Assembly (NCBI RefSeq): GCF_024448135.1
Contig: NZ_JAMRYX010000053.1
Coordinates: 1-44,506, forward strand
Length of the DNA: 44,506 nt
Reading direction: 5' to 3'
Source of the DNA: Methylocystis suflitae
GTDB taxonomy: Bacteria; Pseudomonadota; Alphaproteobacteria; Rhizobiales; Beijerinckiaceae
Under the pieces are notes generated by a model. It ran no database searches. It was not told the DNA's origin and worked only from the letters and a program-made list of their open reading frames with translations. The first letter of the stretch is position 1; each line of letters starts with the position of its first letter. Of the stretch, positions 15,215-24,999 are shown in pieces. The translations under genes were made by a program, and so were the position numbers.

Positions 15215-16249
15215 ATGGCGTATAAGGTTGCGGTCGTCGGCGCTACGGGCAACGTAGGCCGCGAGATGCTCGATATTCTCGCTGAGCGCCGCTTCCCGGT
15301 TTCGGAAGTCGTTGCGCTGGCGTCATCGCGCTCGATCGGCACGGAAGTCTCGTTCGGCGACAGAACGCTGAGGTGCAAGGCGCTCGACTCCTACGATTTT
15401 TCTGACGTCGACATCTGTCTCATGTCGGCGGGCGGCTCCGTCGCGAAGGAATGGGCGCCCAGGATCGGCGCGCAGGGCTGCGTCGTCATCGACAATTCTT
15501 CGGCCTGGCGCATGGACCCTGACGTGCCTTTGGTTGTGCCGGAGGTGAACGCCGGCGCCGCGGCGGGATTTTCCAAAAAGAACATCATCGCCAATCCGAA
15601 CTGCTCGACGGCGCAGCTCGTCGTCGCGCTGAAGCCTTTGCACGACGCCGCAACGATCAAGCGCGTCGTCGTCTCGACCTATCAATCGGTCTCTGGCGCG
15701 GGCAAGGAGGGCATGGACGAACTCTTTGCCCAGACCCGATCGGTGTTCGTCGCCAACCCCGTCGAAGCGAAGAAGTTTCCCAAGCGCATCGCCTTCAACC
15801 TGATTCCACAGATCGACGTCTTCATGGAGGACGGCTTCACCAAGGAAGAGTGGAAGATGGTCGCGGAGACGAAGAAGATTCTCGACCCCAAGATCAAGCT
15901 TGTCGCCACCTGCGTGCGCGTGCCGGTCTTCATCGGCCATTCGGAGGCGGTGAACATCGAATTCGAAAAGCCGATCTCGGCGGACGAGGCGCGTAACATT
16001 TTGCGCGCGGCGCCGGGCGTGCTGGTGATCGACAAGCCCGAAGCCGGCGGCTACATCACGCCGCATGAAGCGGCGGGCGAGGACGCCACCTATGTCTCGC
16101 GCATCCGTACCGACCCGACCGTCGATAACGGGCTCGTTCTGTGGTGCGTTTCCGACAATCTGCGCAAGGGCGCGGCGCTCAACGCGATTCAGATCGCCGA
16201 AGTCCTGATGAACCGCAAACTGCTCGCGCCAAAAAAGAAGGCGGCCTAA
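15215..16249 (+). CDS. asd: Aspartate-semialdehyde dehydrogenase
   Basis: A 344-residue NADPH-dependent enzyme that reduces aspartyl-phosphate to aspartate-semialdehyde, the branch point for lysine/diaminopimelate, threonine and methionine. The N-terminal VAVVGATGNVGREML nucleotide-binding motif (about residues 5-19), the active-site Cys130 in NPNCSTAQLVVALKPLH, and the SGAGKEGMDEL segment are all family features. The start is the ATG at 15215, 7 nt after GGAG; a TTG two codons upstream is less likely. Its stop shares bases with the stop of the convergent antiporter gene (16246-16249). Confidence 0.97.
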   Translation: MAYKVAVVGATGNVGREMLDILAERRFPVSEVVALASSRSIGTEVSFGDRTLRCKALDSYDFSDVDICLMSAGGSVAKEWAPRIGAQGCVVIDNSSAWRMDPDVPLVVPEVNAGAAAGFSKKNIIANPNCSTAQLVVALKPLHDAATIKRVVVSTYQSVSGAGKEGMDELFAQTRSVFVANPVEAKKFPKRIAFNLIPQIDVFMEDGFTKEEWKMVAETKKILDPKIKLVATCVRVPVFIGHSEAVNIEFEKPISADEARNILRAAPGVLVIDKPEAGGYITPHEAAGEDATYVSRIRTDPTVDNGLVLWCVSDNLRKGAALNAIQIAEVLMNRKLLAPKKKAA

Positions 16250-17202
16250 CGCCCGAAGGCGATCACCGCCGCCAAATAGGCCCCATAGACGGCGAGCAGC
16301 GCAGCGCCCCGCCACGGACGGTAGACGCCGCTGCGCGGCGGATAAACCAGCGCGAGCGCGATCAAGCCGGCTATGAGAGCCGGCGCCGTCTCCAATTCGG
16401 ACGTCTGGATCGGCGTAATGGCGCCGGCCACCCCGATGATGAACAGCCCGTTGAAGATATTGCTGCCGAGCAGGGCCCCAAAGCCGACGTCGTCTTGTCG
16501 ACGAATGCGCGCCATCAGCGCAGTGGCGAGTTCGGGCGTCGAGGTGCCCACCGCGACCAGAGTCGCGCCGATGATGAAATCGCTGAAGCCAAATCGCCTG
16601 GCGATTTCACTTGCGCTAAAGACGATGAGACTTCCGGCGGCAATCAGTAGCCCGAGTCCGATCGAGGTCTCGACGAGAGCCCGTATGAAGCCTGAAGACG
16701 ACTCCTGCAGCGCCGGGGTTAAGCGCCGCTCCTCACGCGCCTTTAGCGCGACCATTCCGAACCACAACGCGAAACCGCCCAAGAGGATGGCAGCCTCCGC
16801 ACGAGACAGCGATCCGTCGATCAGCATGACGCTGAGAGCCGCAGGCGCCGCAACGGCGACGGCAAAATTCCGCGTCACCTCGGCGCGGATAATGGCAAGC
16901 GGCCCGAACAGCAGAGCGACGCCGAAGATCAGCGCCAAATTGGCGACATTGCTGCCGAGCGCGTCGCCCAAGGAGATTTCCGGCTCTCCCGCCAGCGCCG
17001 ACTGGATGGCGACGGTCAATTCCGGGCTTGAGGTGGCGAAAGCGGCGACGGTCGCGGCGATGACGCTCGGCGCGACGCGGGCGGCGCGGGCGATCCCGAC
17101 TGTGCCGCGCACGAACAGCTCTCCGCCGCCCGTGGCGCAGAGCAGACCCAGCGCCAGCGCTAGATAGGGGATCGCGGCCGAAATCGACTCCGCCGACGGC
17201 AA
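16246..17202 (-). CDS. CaCA-family Na+(H+)/Ca2+ antiporter (YrbG-like)
   Basis: A 318-residue inner-membrane cation exchanger with about ten membrane helices and the two inverted alpha repeats that define the family. Repeat 1 is GGELFVRG...VIAATVAAFATSSPELTVAI, about residues 26-66; repeat 2 is FIIGATLVAVGTSTPELATALMA near 210-232. SLGDALGSNVANL and GALLGSNIFNGLF complete the ion site. The ion is probably Ca2+. The start is a TTG at 17202, only 4 bp after the LolA-like stop. It is needed to keep the first helix, since the next in-frame start (GTG at the V of FVRG) would remove it. No good ribosome site is visible, so translation may depend on the upstream gene. Confidence 0.88.
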   Translation of the reverse strand: MPSAESISAAIPYLALALGLLCATGGGELFVRGTVGIARAARVAPSVIAATVAAFATSSPELTVAIQSALAGEPEISLGDALGSNVANLALIFGVALLFGPLAIIRAEVTRNFAVAVAAPAALSVMLIDGSLSRAEAAILLGGFALWFGMVALKAREERRLTPALQESSSGFIRALVETSIGLGLLIAAGSLIVFSASEIARRFGFSDFIIGATLVAVGTSTPELATALMARIRRQDDVGFGALLGSNIFNGLFIIGVAGAITPIQTSELETAPALIAGLIALALVYPPRSGVYRPWRGAALLAVYGAYLAAVIAFGR

Positions 17203-17206
17203 CGGC

Positions 17207-18091
17207 TTATTTGTTGATCTTGAACAGCGTCGGATCGGGCACTTTCGCCTGGTCGATGTTGAAGACCGAGATCAAGGTCTCATAGCCTTGCGGGTCCTTC
17301 ACCTGCCACTGCTTCAATTTGAAGGTTTTGGGGTCAAAGATCAAACGCACATGCGACGTGCCGCCGAAGGTCGCCTTATCCTCGAGCGCGATGGTGACGC
17401 CGGAATCATCGATCTTCACATCCTCGAGGGTGACGTCCTTTTCGAGGTCGATCTTGTCCTTCATCAAGAATTTGAGCGGCGTCTGTGTGATGAAGTAGAG
17501 GTCCTGCGTGTTGAGCTTGCGGTCGCGCACCGCGACCTGCGCGCCGTCGGCGACGACTTCCATCGTCGCCGGCTGGGCGTATTCGAAACGCACCCGGCCG
17601 GCGCGCTGAACGTGAAGCCTGCCTTCCGAACGCTTGCCGTCGCCGCCGATCTGCACGAAATCGGCCGTCATCACCGGCGATGCGTTGAAAAAGGCGTTGG
17701 CGCGCTTGATCGCCTCGGCGCGGGTGAGCGGCTTCTCAGGCTCCGGCGCGGGCGCAGGCGCGATCGTGGCGGCGGCAGAGGCGGGTCCCTGCGCGGACGG
17801 CTTGGCGCCCTTCTTCCCGGCGGGTGGGGGGTCTGCAGGCTTGGCCTCGCCGGGCTTGGCCGTCAGGGCCTTAGCGTCGGAGCTCTTCTCTTCAGCAGGC
17901 TTGACCTCAGCCGATCGGGAGTTTGCTTCCACGGGACTGGCTTCGGCTGGCTTCGCCTCCGCTGCTTTATTCTCGGCGACCGCCGGAACGCTTCCCTGCG
18001 TCGGCCGCGCAGCGCGCGCGACATTCGCAGCGGCGGCCGGGACGGCGATTGAAAGCGCGGCGAGCAGGGCGGCAAAATGGACGTATTTCAC
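17207..18091 (-). CDS. LolA-like outer-membrane lipoprotein carrier with long Ala/Lys/Glu/Pro linker
   Basis: A 294-residue periplasmic protein. The signal peptide MKYVHFAALLAALSIAVPAAA is followed by a low-complexity linker (about residues 25-122) rich in KPAE-type repeats. A LolA/LolB-fold domain runs from about 123 to the end (MTADFVQIGGDGKRSEGRLHV, RFEYAQPA, DLYFITQTPLKFLM and so on). LolA shuttles lipoproteins from the inner to the outer membrane. Ordinary LolA is near 200 residues, so the inserted linker of about 100 residues is unusual. It is followed by the CaCA gene at 4 bp, likely in one transcript. It could instead be a LolA-related protein of different function. Confidence 0.8.
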   Translation of the reverse strand: MKYVHFAALLAALSIAVPAAAANVARAARPTQGSVPAVAENKAAEAKPAEASPVEANSRSAEVKPAEEKSSDAKALTAKPGEAKPADPPPAGKKGAKPSAQGPASAAATIAPAPAPEPEKPLTRAEAIKRANAFFNASPVMTADFVQIGGDGKRSEGRLHVQRAGRVRFEYAQPATMEVVADGAQVAVRDRKLNTQDLYFITQTPLKFLMKDKIDLEKDVTLEDVKIDDSGVTIALEDKATFGGTSHVRLIFDPKTFKLKQWQVKDPQGYETLISVFNIDQAKVPDPTLFKINK

Positions 18092-18232
18092 GGCGGGTTC
18101 CGATTCTGGAAAGCTGTCGCCGTCTTCCTAGCATAAGTTGGCGGAATGGGGGCGGGGGAACGTCTCAGGCATAGATGCCGAGACTTAAGCTGCTCTTGCC
18201 AGACCGTGCGCCAAGCGCCTTCGGGCGCCGGG

Positions 18233-18520
18233 CTATTCCGCCAGCGCGGACGGAAGGATGGTTTGATCGTCAATGATCGCTCGTGCGATCTGAGCGCGTG
18301 TAAGATTGCGAACGCCAGTGAGGTCGGCGCCTTTCAGATTGGTTCCGTCCAGCATGGCGTCCCGCAAATTCGCGCCGCGAAAGTTCACGAAGGCGCAGTC
18401 GGCCCCGCGCAGGTCGGCTCCTTCGAGATCGGCGTTGCTGAGGTCGGTTCGCCGAATGAACGTCCCGCTCAGGTCGATCCTGAACTCTCGTCTCGTCTCG
18501 CCGCGGGCTGCCTGCGTCAT
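18233..18520 (-). CDS. Pentapeptide-repeat protein, downstream half of a split gene pair
   Basis: A 95-residue protein made largely of A(D/N)LxX pentapeptides (DLSGT, DLSNADLEGADLRGAD, ANLRDAMLDGTNLKGADLTG). These form the right-handed quadrilateral beta helix. Its ATG overlaps the stop of the gene at 18517-18915 as ATGA, so the two are probably translationally coupled. In many bacteria the membrane helix, the EVRLGAIFTLEQI-type segment and the pentapeptide repeats are found on one polypeptide; here they are in two frames. Either a frameshift split an ancestral gene or this is a natural two-gene form. Role unknown. Confidence 0.75.
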   Translation of the reverse strand: MTQAARGETRREFRIDLSGTFIRRTDLSNADLEGADLRGADCAFVNFRGANLRDAMLDGTNLKGADLTGVRNLTRAQIARAIIDDQTILPSALAE

Positions 18521-18915
18521 TCTCTCCGTCCTCTCCGATTGCGCACCAGCCGGACAATCTCACGAACATCCGCCGGCGGTTCGGAGTCGCCATAGTCTAC
18601 AGGGCTTTCCTGCAGATATATAGTCAGCAGCTGTAGTACGGGTCCGGACAGGTCTTCGAAATCGAGGCAGATTTGCTCGAGCGTGAAAATCGCCCCCAGC
18701 CGGACCTCAAGCTTTTCGTCTCTTAGCTGCCCCACGGCTCTGTTGAACAGCTCAGCGACATGGTCCCGGCGTGTCAGCTCTGCCTGACGGGTCTGCGCCT
18801 CGGCTTGCTGGTTGGCCACGGTCACTCGTTTCCAGCCGAGATAGACGCCGACCGCGCCGGCGACGACGAGGCCCAGATTGCGAGCGACTTCCGAGAATTC
18901 AATCCACCACGGCAT
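18517..18915 (-). CDS. Membrane-anchored partner of the pentapeptide protein
   Basis: A 132-residue protein starting MPWWIEFSEVARNLGLVVAGAVGVYLGWKRV with one membrane segment (about residues 12-27). A helical stretch (ANQQAEAQTRQAELTRRDHVAELFNRAVGQL) follows, then LEVRLGAIFTLEQICLDF, the usual N-terminal half of membrane-anchored pentapeptide-repeat proteins. It ends in ADVREIVRLVRNRRGRRE exactly where such proteins normally run into their repeats. The frame is open upstream to 19116, but that part overlaps ftsK and I take the ATG at 18915, 24 bp after the ftsK stop. Confidence 0.7.
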   Translation of the reverse strand: MPWWIEFSEVARNLGLVVAGAVGVYLGWKRVTVANQQAEAQTRQAELTRRDHVAELFNRAVGQLRDEKLEVRLGAIFTLEQICLDFEDLSGPVLQLLTIYLQESPVDYGDSEPPADVREIVRLVRNRRGRRE

Positions 18916-18938
18916 AGAAACTCCCGGCTGAAAAGTTC

Positions 18939-21416
18939 CTACTCCGCCGCCTCGATATCGAAGGCGCCGCGATCGATGCCGCCGCCGACGAGAATTTCGC
19001 GCTTTCCGGCGTGGTTGGGCGCGGAGACGACGCCTTCCTGCTCCATGCGTTCGACGAGCGAAGCGGCCTTGTTGTAGCCGACCGAGAGGCGGCGCTGGAT
19101 GTAGCTCGTCGAGCACTTCTTGTCGCGCAGCACGATATTGACGGCGCGGTCGTAAAGGTCGCCGCCTTCCTCAGCGTCCATCGAGCCGGGAAGGGGCGCT
19201 TCGCCGTCTTCGCCAACATCGTCCTCGGCGGTGATCGCGTCGAGATATTGCGGCGCGCCTTGCGTCTTCACATGGGCGACGATGTCCTCGACTTCGCGGT
19301 CGGACACGAAAGGCCCATGCACGCGCGAAATGCGACCGCCGCCCGCCATGTAGAGCATGTCGCCCTGGCCGAGCAGCTGCTCGGCGCCCTGTTCGCCCAG
19401 AATCGTGCGGCTGTCGATCTTGGAGGTCACCTGGAAGGAGATGCGCGTCGGGAAATTCGCCTTGATCGTGCCGGTGATGACATCGACGGAGGGGCGTTGC
19501 GTCGCCATGATCAGATGGATGCCGGCGGCGCGCGCCATTTGCGCCAGTCTCTGGATCGCGCCTTCGATATCCTTACCGGCGACGAGCATGAGATCCGCCA
19601 TCTCGTCGACGATCACGACGATATAAGGCAGCGCGGAGAGCGTCATCTCCTCATGCTCGAAGATCGCCTCGCCGGTCTCGCGGTCGAAACCGGTCTGCAC
19701 CGTGCGGGTGATCGTCTCGCCTTTGGCCTGCGCGTCGGCGACGCGGGCGTTGTAGCCGTCGATGTTGCGCACGCCGAGCTTCGACATTTTCTTGTAGCGA
19801 TCCTCCATCTCGCGCACGGCCCATTTGAGCGCCACGACCGCCTTCTTCGGGTCGGTGACGACGGGCGTCAGCAGATGCGGGATATTGTCGTAGACGGAGA
19901 GCTCCAGCATCTTCGGATCGACCATGATGAGCCGGCACTCTTCGGGCTTCAGCCGATAGAGCAGCGACAGGATCATCGTGTTGATCGCGACTGACTTGCC
20001 GGAGCCGGTTGTGCCGGCGACCAAAAGATGCGGCATGCGGGCGAGATCGACGATCACCGGCTCGCCGCCGATCGTCTTGCCGAGCGCGATGGCGAGCTTG
20101 TGGTTGGAGCGGACGAAATCGTCGCAGGCGATGAGTTCGCGCAGATAGACCATCTCGCGACGCTGGTTCGGCAGTTCGATGCCGATGGCGTTGCGCCCTG
20201 ACACGACGGCGACGCGGGCGGAGATGGCGGACATCGAGCGGGCGATGTCGTCGGCGAGGCCGATGACCCGCGAACTCTTGATGCCGGGCGCGGGCTCCAG
20301 TTCATAGAGCGTGACCACGGGCCCGGGGCGGACATTGATGATGTCGCCCTTGACGGAAAAATCCTCGAGCACGCCCTCAAGCAGACGCGCGTTGTGCTCG
20401 AGCGCCTCCTGCGGGAGCTTGACGCCGCTCGGCTGTTTCTTCGGCTCGGCGAGAAGGGTCAGGGGCGGCGTTTCGTAGCGCGTATTGACGCGTGGCTGCG
20501 CGGCGCGGGCTGGCGCACGCGTCCTGCGGGGAGCAGGGGGAGCGGCGGCCGCGGGCGCATAGGTCCCCTCGTCGAGATCGAGGGGCTGCGGCGGCGAAAA
20601 GGCGGGGTAAACGTCCATGTCCTCGAAGGTCGGCTCGACGCGCGGATAGCGCGGCGGCGGCGGTCGGTCCGTCGTCGTGGCGCGACGTTTGAACCTTGCG
20701 GCGGCGCGCAGCATCCAGGCTTTCAACGCCAGTCCAAGATGAATCAGCGCGCCGAGCGAGATCAACGCGACGCCAGGCTCGCCGCCGGCGTCGTCGTCAT
20801 CGTCGGCGCCCGGACGAATCTTCGCGTCATCTTCAGAGGACCGGATGCGCATATCCGCTTCGGATTCGAAGCCCAGCCCCGCTGCGCCGGTTACGGCGAG
20901 GATGGCGACGAAAGCGGCGGCGACGCCGAACAGCGCGGTCAGCATGCCCGAGCCGGCAAAGATCAACCGCGGAACAGTAAGGATGGCGTCGCCGGCGACG
21001 CCGCCGAGGCCGGTGGGCAGCGGCCAGCGTTCGGTCGCGGGCAGAAGCGACGCGGTCGCGGCGGTTGCGAAAACGCCGAGGACACAGAGTCCAACGCGCA
21101 GCATCACGCGGCCGATCCGGCGACGTCTCATAAGACGCAATCCCTGGGTCGCGATCGGCACGATGGCGGCGATGGCGCCGAAGCCGACGAGTTGCATCAA
21201 CAGATCGGAGACGATCGCGCCCGGCCCGCCGAGCAGATTGCGGACGTGGCCCGAGGTCGCGTGGTTGAGCGAAGGATCGCGGGCGGACCAGCTGACGAGC
21301 GCTAGTGTGAGCGCACCGGCGCCCACGAGCAAGGCGGCGCCCAGGATTTCCGCCAGCCTGCGCGCCGCAAACTCGCGAAGCTGCTCGGTAAAATGGCCCC
21401 TTGCATGGCTGCGCAT
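18939..21416 (-). CDS. ftsK: FtsK, DNA translocase of the divisome
   Basis: An 825-residue septal DNA motor that moves chromosome ends to the division site and activates XerCD at dif. Four to five N-terminal membrane helices (about residues 20-190) anchor it. An acidic and Pro-rich linker follows (about 190-330). The motor domain has Walker A GTTGSGKS near 465 and Walker [12 protein letters not shown] near 600. The C-terminal winged-helix gamma domain ([24 protein letters not shown]...) near 760-815 reads KOPS. I use the ATG at 21416; a TTG at 21452 would add 12 residues. It is complete, on the same strand as the pentapeptide pair behind it. Confidence 0.96.
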   Translation of the reverse strand: MRSHARGHFTEQLREFAARRLAEILGAALLVGAGALTLALVSWSARDPSLNHATSGHVRNLLGGPGAIVSDLLMQLVGFGAIAAIVPIATQGLRLMRRRRIGRVMLRVGLCVLGVFATAATASLLPATERWPLPTGLGGVAGDAILTVPRLIFAGSGMLTALFGVAAAFVAILAVTGAAGLGFESEADMRIRSSEDDAKIRPGADDDDDAGGEPGVALISLGALIHLGLALKAWMLRAAARFKRRATTTDRPPPPRYPRVEPTFEDMDVYPAFSPPQPLDLDEGTYAPAAAAPPAPRRTRAPARAAQPRVNTRYETPPLTLLAEPKKQPSGVKLPQEALEHNARLLEGVLEDFSVKGDIINVRPGPVVTLYELEPAPGIKSSRVIGLADDIARSMSAISARVAVVSGRNAIGIELPNQRREMVYLRELIACDDFVRSNHKLAIALGKTIGGEPVIVDLARMPHLLVAGTTGSGKSVAINTMILSLLYRLKPEECRLIMVDPKMLELSVYDNIPHLLTPVVTDPKKAVVALKWAVREMEDRYKKMSKLGVRNIDGYNARVADAQAKGETITRTVQTGFDRETGEAIFEHEEMTLSALPYIVVIVDEMADLMLVAGKDIEGAIQRLAQMARAAGIHLIMATQRPSVDVITGTIKANFPTRISFQVTSKIDSRTILGEQGAEQLLGQGDMLYMAGGGRISRVHGPFVSDREVEDIVAHVKTQGAPQYLDAITAEDDVGEDGEAPLPGSMDAEEGGDLYDRAVNIVLRDKKCSTSYIQRRLSVGYNKAASLVERMEQEGVVSAPNHAGKREILVGGGIDRGAFDIEAAE

Positions 21417-21499
21417 ATGAAGAGAAGCCTCGCTTGATCGCAGCGCCGCCAACGGCGCGCGGATGCGGGGCAGCGTAAAAAATCTCGGTTAAGGTGCGC

Positions 21500-22345
21500 T
21501 TAACCCTGGTTTTCCGGGCTCTTGCCGCCCGTTGCGACTGTCTGATTGAGCTCGGCGCCATAAATGAAGATCGCCGCCAGCATCTGAAGAAATACGATGG
21601 CGATCACGATCGAGGCGAGGCCGGCGTAGGTCGAAACATAGCTGCCGGCGAATCTTACGAGATAGGCGCCGAAGCCGGCGCCGAGCGCGAGCGACGCGAT
21701 CAGCGTCAGCGCGATGCCCGGGCCGATGAAGGTCAGGTCCCGCCGTTCCGCGGGCAAAAATTTATGAGCCGCATATAGGGCAATGGCCAGCAGGGCGGTG
21801 GTGACGCCATAGCGCACCGGCGCGTAGAGCGGCTGAAGATCTTGAACAATGGCGGGAACGTAGCGTTCGGCGATCGCGCGCGCCAGAGGCCCCAGCACGA
21901 GCAGGATCGCGACGGCGAGGAGCGCGGCCGCGCCGAGAAAGACGTAAAGAATCGATTCGAGGCGCGTCAGCCACCAGGGGCGCTTGTCCTTGACGTCATA
22001 GGCGCGGTTCAGGGCGACCCGCAACGCCTCCACGCCGGTAGAGGCGAAATATATGGCGAAGATCGCGCCCAGCGTCAGCAGCCCGCCGCGCGGCTGCGTC
22101 AGCACATTGCTGATCTCTCGGGAAATCGGACCGGCGACATTCGGCGGCCATGTGTCGAAGAGCAGCTCTCTCGCCGCGTCCGCTTCCTGCCCCAAGCCGA
22201 AAAAGCCGGCGAGCGCCGTCAGAAAGATGAGGAACGGAAACAGCGAAGTCAGGATTGCGAGCGCGATATAGCTCGTGACCGCCCAACCGTCGTCGCGGTC
22301 AAACTTGAGATAGGCGTGATAAAAAATTCGAAAAAGCTTTCGCAT
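21500..22345 (-). CDS. YihY/virulence factor BrkB family membrane protein
   Basis: A 281-residue inner-membrane protein with about six helices. Family features are DDGWAVTSYIALAILTSLFPFLIFL near the N-terminus, ALRVALNRAYDVKDKRPWW in the middle and the C-terminal ASIVIAIVFLQMLAAIFIYGAELNQ. The YihY/BrkB family was once labelled ribonuclease BN; its role is not settled. The ATG at 22345 gives a sensible N-terminus (MRKLFRIFYHAYLKF). The frame stays open to a TTG at 22393, which would overlap the divergent LprI-like start, so I prefer the shorter form. It lies 83 bp upstream of ftsK on the same strand. Confidence 0.86.
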   Translation of the reverse strand: MRKLFRIFYHAYLKFDRDDGWAVTSYIALAILTSLFPFLIFLTALAGFFGLGQEADAARELLFDTWPPNVAGPISREISNVLTQPRGGLLTLGAIFAIYFASTGVEALRVALNRAYDVKDKRPWWLTRLESILYVFLGAAALLAVAILLVLGPLARAIAERYVPAIVQDLQPLYAPVRYGVTTALLAIALYAAHKFLPAERRDLTFIGPGIALTLIASLALGAGFGAYLVRFAGSYVSTYAGLASIVIAIVFLQMLAAIFIYGAELNQTVATGGKSPENQG

Positions 22346-22392
22346 GCCAACCCATGATAGCGCCCTTATCCCGAATAGAGGAGAATCCGCCA

Positions 22393-22806
22393 ATGAGAAT
22401 CTTTCCTTTACGGCGCGCCGCCGCCATCAGCGCGGCTTTTGTCGTTCTGGCGCATTCGACGAGCTGGGCGCTCGCGAAGGACTGCGACGGTCGCGGCTCT
22501 CAGACGGACCTCAATCTGTGCGCGGGAGAGAATTTCAAACAGGCCGACGCCGAACTCAACGCCGTCTACGCCAAATTGCTGAAAAAGATCAGCGCGGCGG
22601 GGCAGTCAAAATTACGGGAGGCGCAAAAATCCTGGATCGCCTACCGGGATGCGCAATGCGCCTTTGAGACGCTGCGGACAATCGGCGGCAGCATTCACAG
22701 CATGGTCGTGGCGCAATGTCTTACCGATGTGACCGAGCAGCAGACGAAACGGTTGCAGCATCAGCTCACCTGCGAAGAAGGCGACGTCTCCTGCGGCGGT
22801 CAGTAG
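22393..22806 (+). CDS. LprI/DUF1311-domain secreted protein (putative lysozyme inhibitor)
   Basis: A 137-residue exported protein with signal peptide MRIFPLRRAAAISAAFVVLA...SWALA. The mature part has the DUF1311/LprI pattern: CDGRGSQTDLNLCAGENFKQADAELNAVYAKL, then EAQKSWIAYRDAQCAFE and VAQCLTDVTEQQTKRL, with conserved Cys pairs, the W-x-x-YRDxxC segment and the terminal T-x-x-R. Members bind lysozyme or have unknown periplasmic roles. GAGGAGAA just upstream of the ATG supports this start. It diverges from the YihY gene with a 47-bp gap and converges on uvrC. Confidence 0.85.
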   Translation: MRIFPLRRAAAISAAFVVLAHSTSWALAKDCDGRGSQTDLNLCAGENFKQADAELNAVYAKLLKKISAAGQSKLREAQKSWIAYRDAQCAFETLRTIGGSIHSMVVAQCLTDVTEQQTKRLQHQLTCEEGDVSCGGQ

Positions 22807-22834
22807 CGCGCTGTTCGCGGGCATTCGACCGGCG

Positions 22835-24820
22835 CTACTCGCGCTGGAAATGCTCATAGACGAGCCGCGCCGTGGCCTTGTTGACGCCAGGCACCTTCTC
22901 GAGGTCCGAAAGCGCGGCTTTCGAGACAGCCTTCGCCGACCCAAACGCCAGGAGCAGCGCGCGTTTGCGCGAGGGTCCGACGCCGGCGATCTCATCGAGC
23001 GGATTTTTGGTGAATTCCTTTTTGCGCCGCGCGCGATGCGTGCCGATCGCGAAACGATGCGCTTCGTCGCGCAGGCGCTGCACAAAGTAGAGCGCCGGAT
23101 CGTGCGGCGGCAGGCGAAACGGCTCGCGACCTTCGACGAAGAATGTTTCGCGCCCGGCGTTGCGATCGGCGCCCTTGGCGATCGACGCGATCGCGACCCC
23201 TTCGACTCCGAGTCCGCGCAAGACGTCGCGCGCCACGTCGAATTGGCCGCGTCCGCCGTCGATCAGAACGAGATCGGGTTTTGCTGGAAAAGCGTCGCCG
23301 TCCTGATCTTTCTCACCATCCTTTGCGAGCCGCGCGAACCGGCGCGTCAACACCTCGCGCATCATGCCGAAGTCGTCCCCCGGCGTGATCTCCGCGCTTC
23401 TGATGTTGAACGTGCGGTAGTGGGCTTTCATGAATCCGGCGGCGCCCGCGACGATCATCGCGCCGATCGCCTGTGCGCCGCCGATGTGGGAATTGTCGTA
23501 GACCTCAATGCGCCGCGGCGCCGAGACGAGACCGAAGGCCTGGCCAAGCGCCGCGAGCAGGCGCTGCTGGCTTGCGTCTTCGGCGAGCTTGCGCCCGAGC
23601 GCCTGCCGCGCGTTTTGGAGCGCATGCTCCACGAGTTCGCGCTTCTCGCCACGCTGCGGCGCGAGCACTTCGACGCGGCGGCCAAGCCGCGCGGTTAAGG
23701 CTTCTTCGAGCAGCGCGGCGTCCTCGATCGGATGGGAGAGAAAGACGCAGCGCGCCGAAGGGTGCTCTTGATAAAACTGCGCAAGAAAGGCGTCGAGCAC
23801 TTCGGATTCGGACAACGTCGCGTCAGCGCGGGGGAAGTAGGAGCGGTTGCCCCAGTTCTGATAGGCGCGAAAGAAGAACGCTTCGACGCAGAAGCGTCCG
23901 GCGTCCTTGGCGATGGCGAAAACGTCGGCTTCTTCGACGCTGCGCGGATTGATTCCCTGCGCGCCCTGAACCGCCGAGAGCGCCGAGATGCGGTCGCGCA
24001 GTCGCGCCGCGCGCTCAAACTCCAGTCGCTCGGAGGCTTCGGTCATTTCGCGCGCCAGCTGTTCGCGCACGGCGCGGCTTTTGCCGGAGAGGAAATCTCG
24101 CGCCTCTCGCACGAGCTCGGCGTAATCCTCCATCGAGATTTCGCCGGTGCACGGGCCCGAACAGCGTTTGATCTGATAGAGCAGGCACGGACGCGTGCGA
24201 TTGTCATAGAAGCTCTGCGCGCAGGACCGCAGAAGAAAAGCGCGCTCCAGCGCATTCAAAGCGCGATTGACCGCCCAGACGCTGGCGAAGGGTCCGAAAT
24301 AGTCTCCCTTGCGCGCGCGGGCGCCCCGGTGTTTCAGGATCTGCGGCGCGTCATGATCCTTGGCGATCAAAATGTAAGGGAAAGATTTATCGTCGCGCAT
24401 CAGCACGTTGAAGCGCGGCTTCATCTGCTTGATGAGATTGGCTTCCAAGAGCAGCGCGTCGGTTTCGGTCTCGACCGAGATGAACACCATCGTCGTCGTC
24501 GCCGAGATCATCCGCGCAATGCGGTTCACATGACCTGCCAGGCGCGTATAGCTCGCGACGCGCTTGCGCACGTTTTTCGCCTTGCCGACGTAGAGCACCT
24601 CGCCGCTTTCGGCGATCATGCGATAGACGCCGGGCCCGTTCGGCGCGTGACGCCAATGCTTCTTGATGACGTCGACGCCGCGCTTGACGCTTTCAGGCGT
24701 TTCGGGCGCCTCGGCTCCCGTATCGCACAGCTCCGCCTGCGCCTCCTCAGCGGCGTCGGGCGCGTCAAAGACGTCGTCTTCTTCAGGGGGGAGATCGCGC
24801 GGATTTGCGTGAGCGGTCAT
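22835..24820 (-). CDS. uvrC: UvrC, excinuclease ABC subunit C
   Basis: A 661-residue nuclease that makes both incisions in nucleotide excision repair. Domains in order: an acidic N-terminal extension (about 1-50); the GIY-YIG nuclease for the 3' cut (about 58-145, GPGVYRM...[13 protein letters not shown]); a Cys-containing [13 protein letters not shown] segment; the UVR helix that binds UvrB ([18 protein letters not shown]); the RNase-H-like domain for the 5' cut ([29 protein letters not shown]); and the C-terminal helix-hairpin-helix pair ([39 protein letters not shown]). The ATG at 24820 is chosen; a farther in-frame start at 24970 adds a stretch unlike the family. Confidence 0.97.
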   Translation of the reverse strand: MTAHANPRDLPPEEDDVFDAPDAAEEAQAELCDTGAEAPETPESVKRGVDVIKKHWRHAPNGPGVYRMIAESGEVLYVGKAKNVRKRVASYTRLAGHVNRIARMISATTTMVFISVETETDALLLEANLIKQMKPRFNVLMRDDKSFPYILIAKDHDAPQILKHRGARARKGDYFGPFASVWAVNRALNALERAFLLRSCAQSFYDNRTRPCLLYQIKRCSGPCTGEISMEDYAELVREARDFLSGKSRAVREQLAREMTEASERLEFERAARLRDRISALSAVQGAQGINPRSVEEADVFAIAKDAGRFCVEAFFFRAYQNWGNRSYFPRADATLSESEVLDAFLAQFYQEHPSARCVFLSHPIEDAALLEEALTARLGRRVEVLAPQRGEKRELVEHALQNARQALGRKLAEDASQQRLLAALGQAFGLVSAPRRIEVYDNSHIGGAQAIGAMIVAGAAGFMKAHYRTFNIRSAEITPGDDFGMMREVLTRRFARLAKDGEKDQDGDAFPAKPDLVLIDGGRGQFDVARDVLRGLGVEGVAIASIAKGADRNAGRETFFVEGREPFRLPPHDPALYFVQRLRDEAHRFAIGTHRARRKKEFTKNPLDEIAGVGPSRKRALLLAFGSAKAVSKAALSDLEKVPGVNKATARLVYEHFQRE

Positions 24821-24999
24821 TTCCCTAGATCTATTCGCCGCCGGCCGGGATGGAAAGACTCGCCGGAGGCGCCCGCCCGGACCAAAGTTCTGTGTAGAAC
24901 CCCGACTCGCCGCGCATTTCCTCGGGTCGCCGCCTTGATCCCGCATGACCGTCTGGCCACAGTCCTGCAAAGCTTGGGCTGCGGCGATCAGAGGACGGC

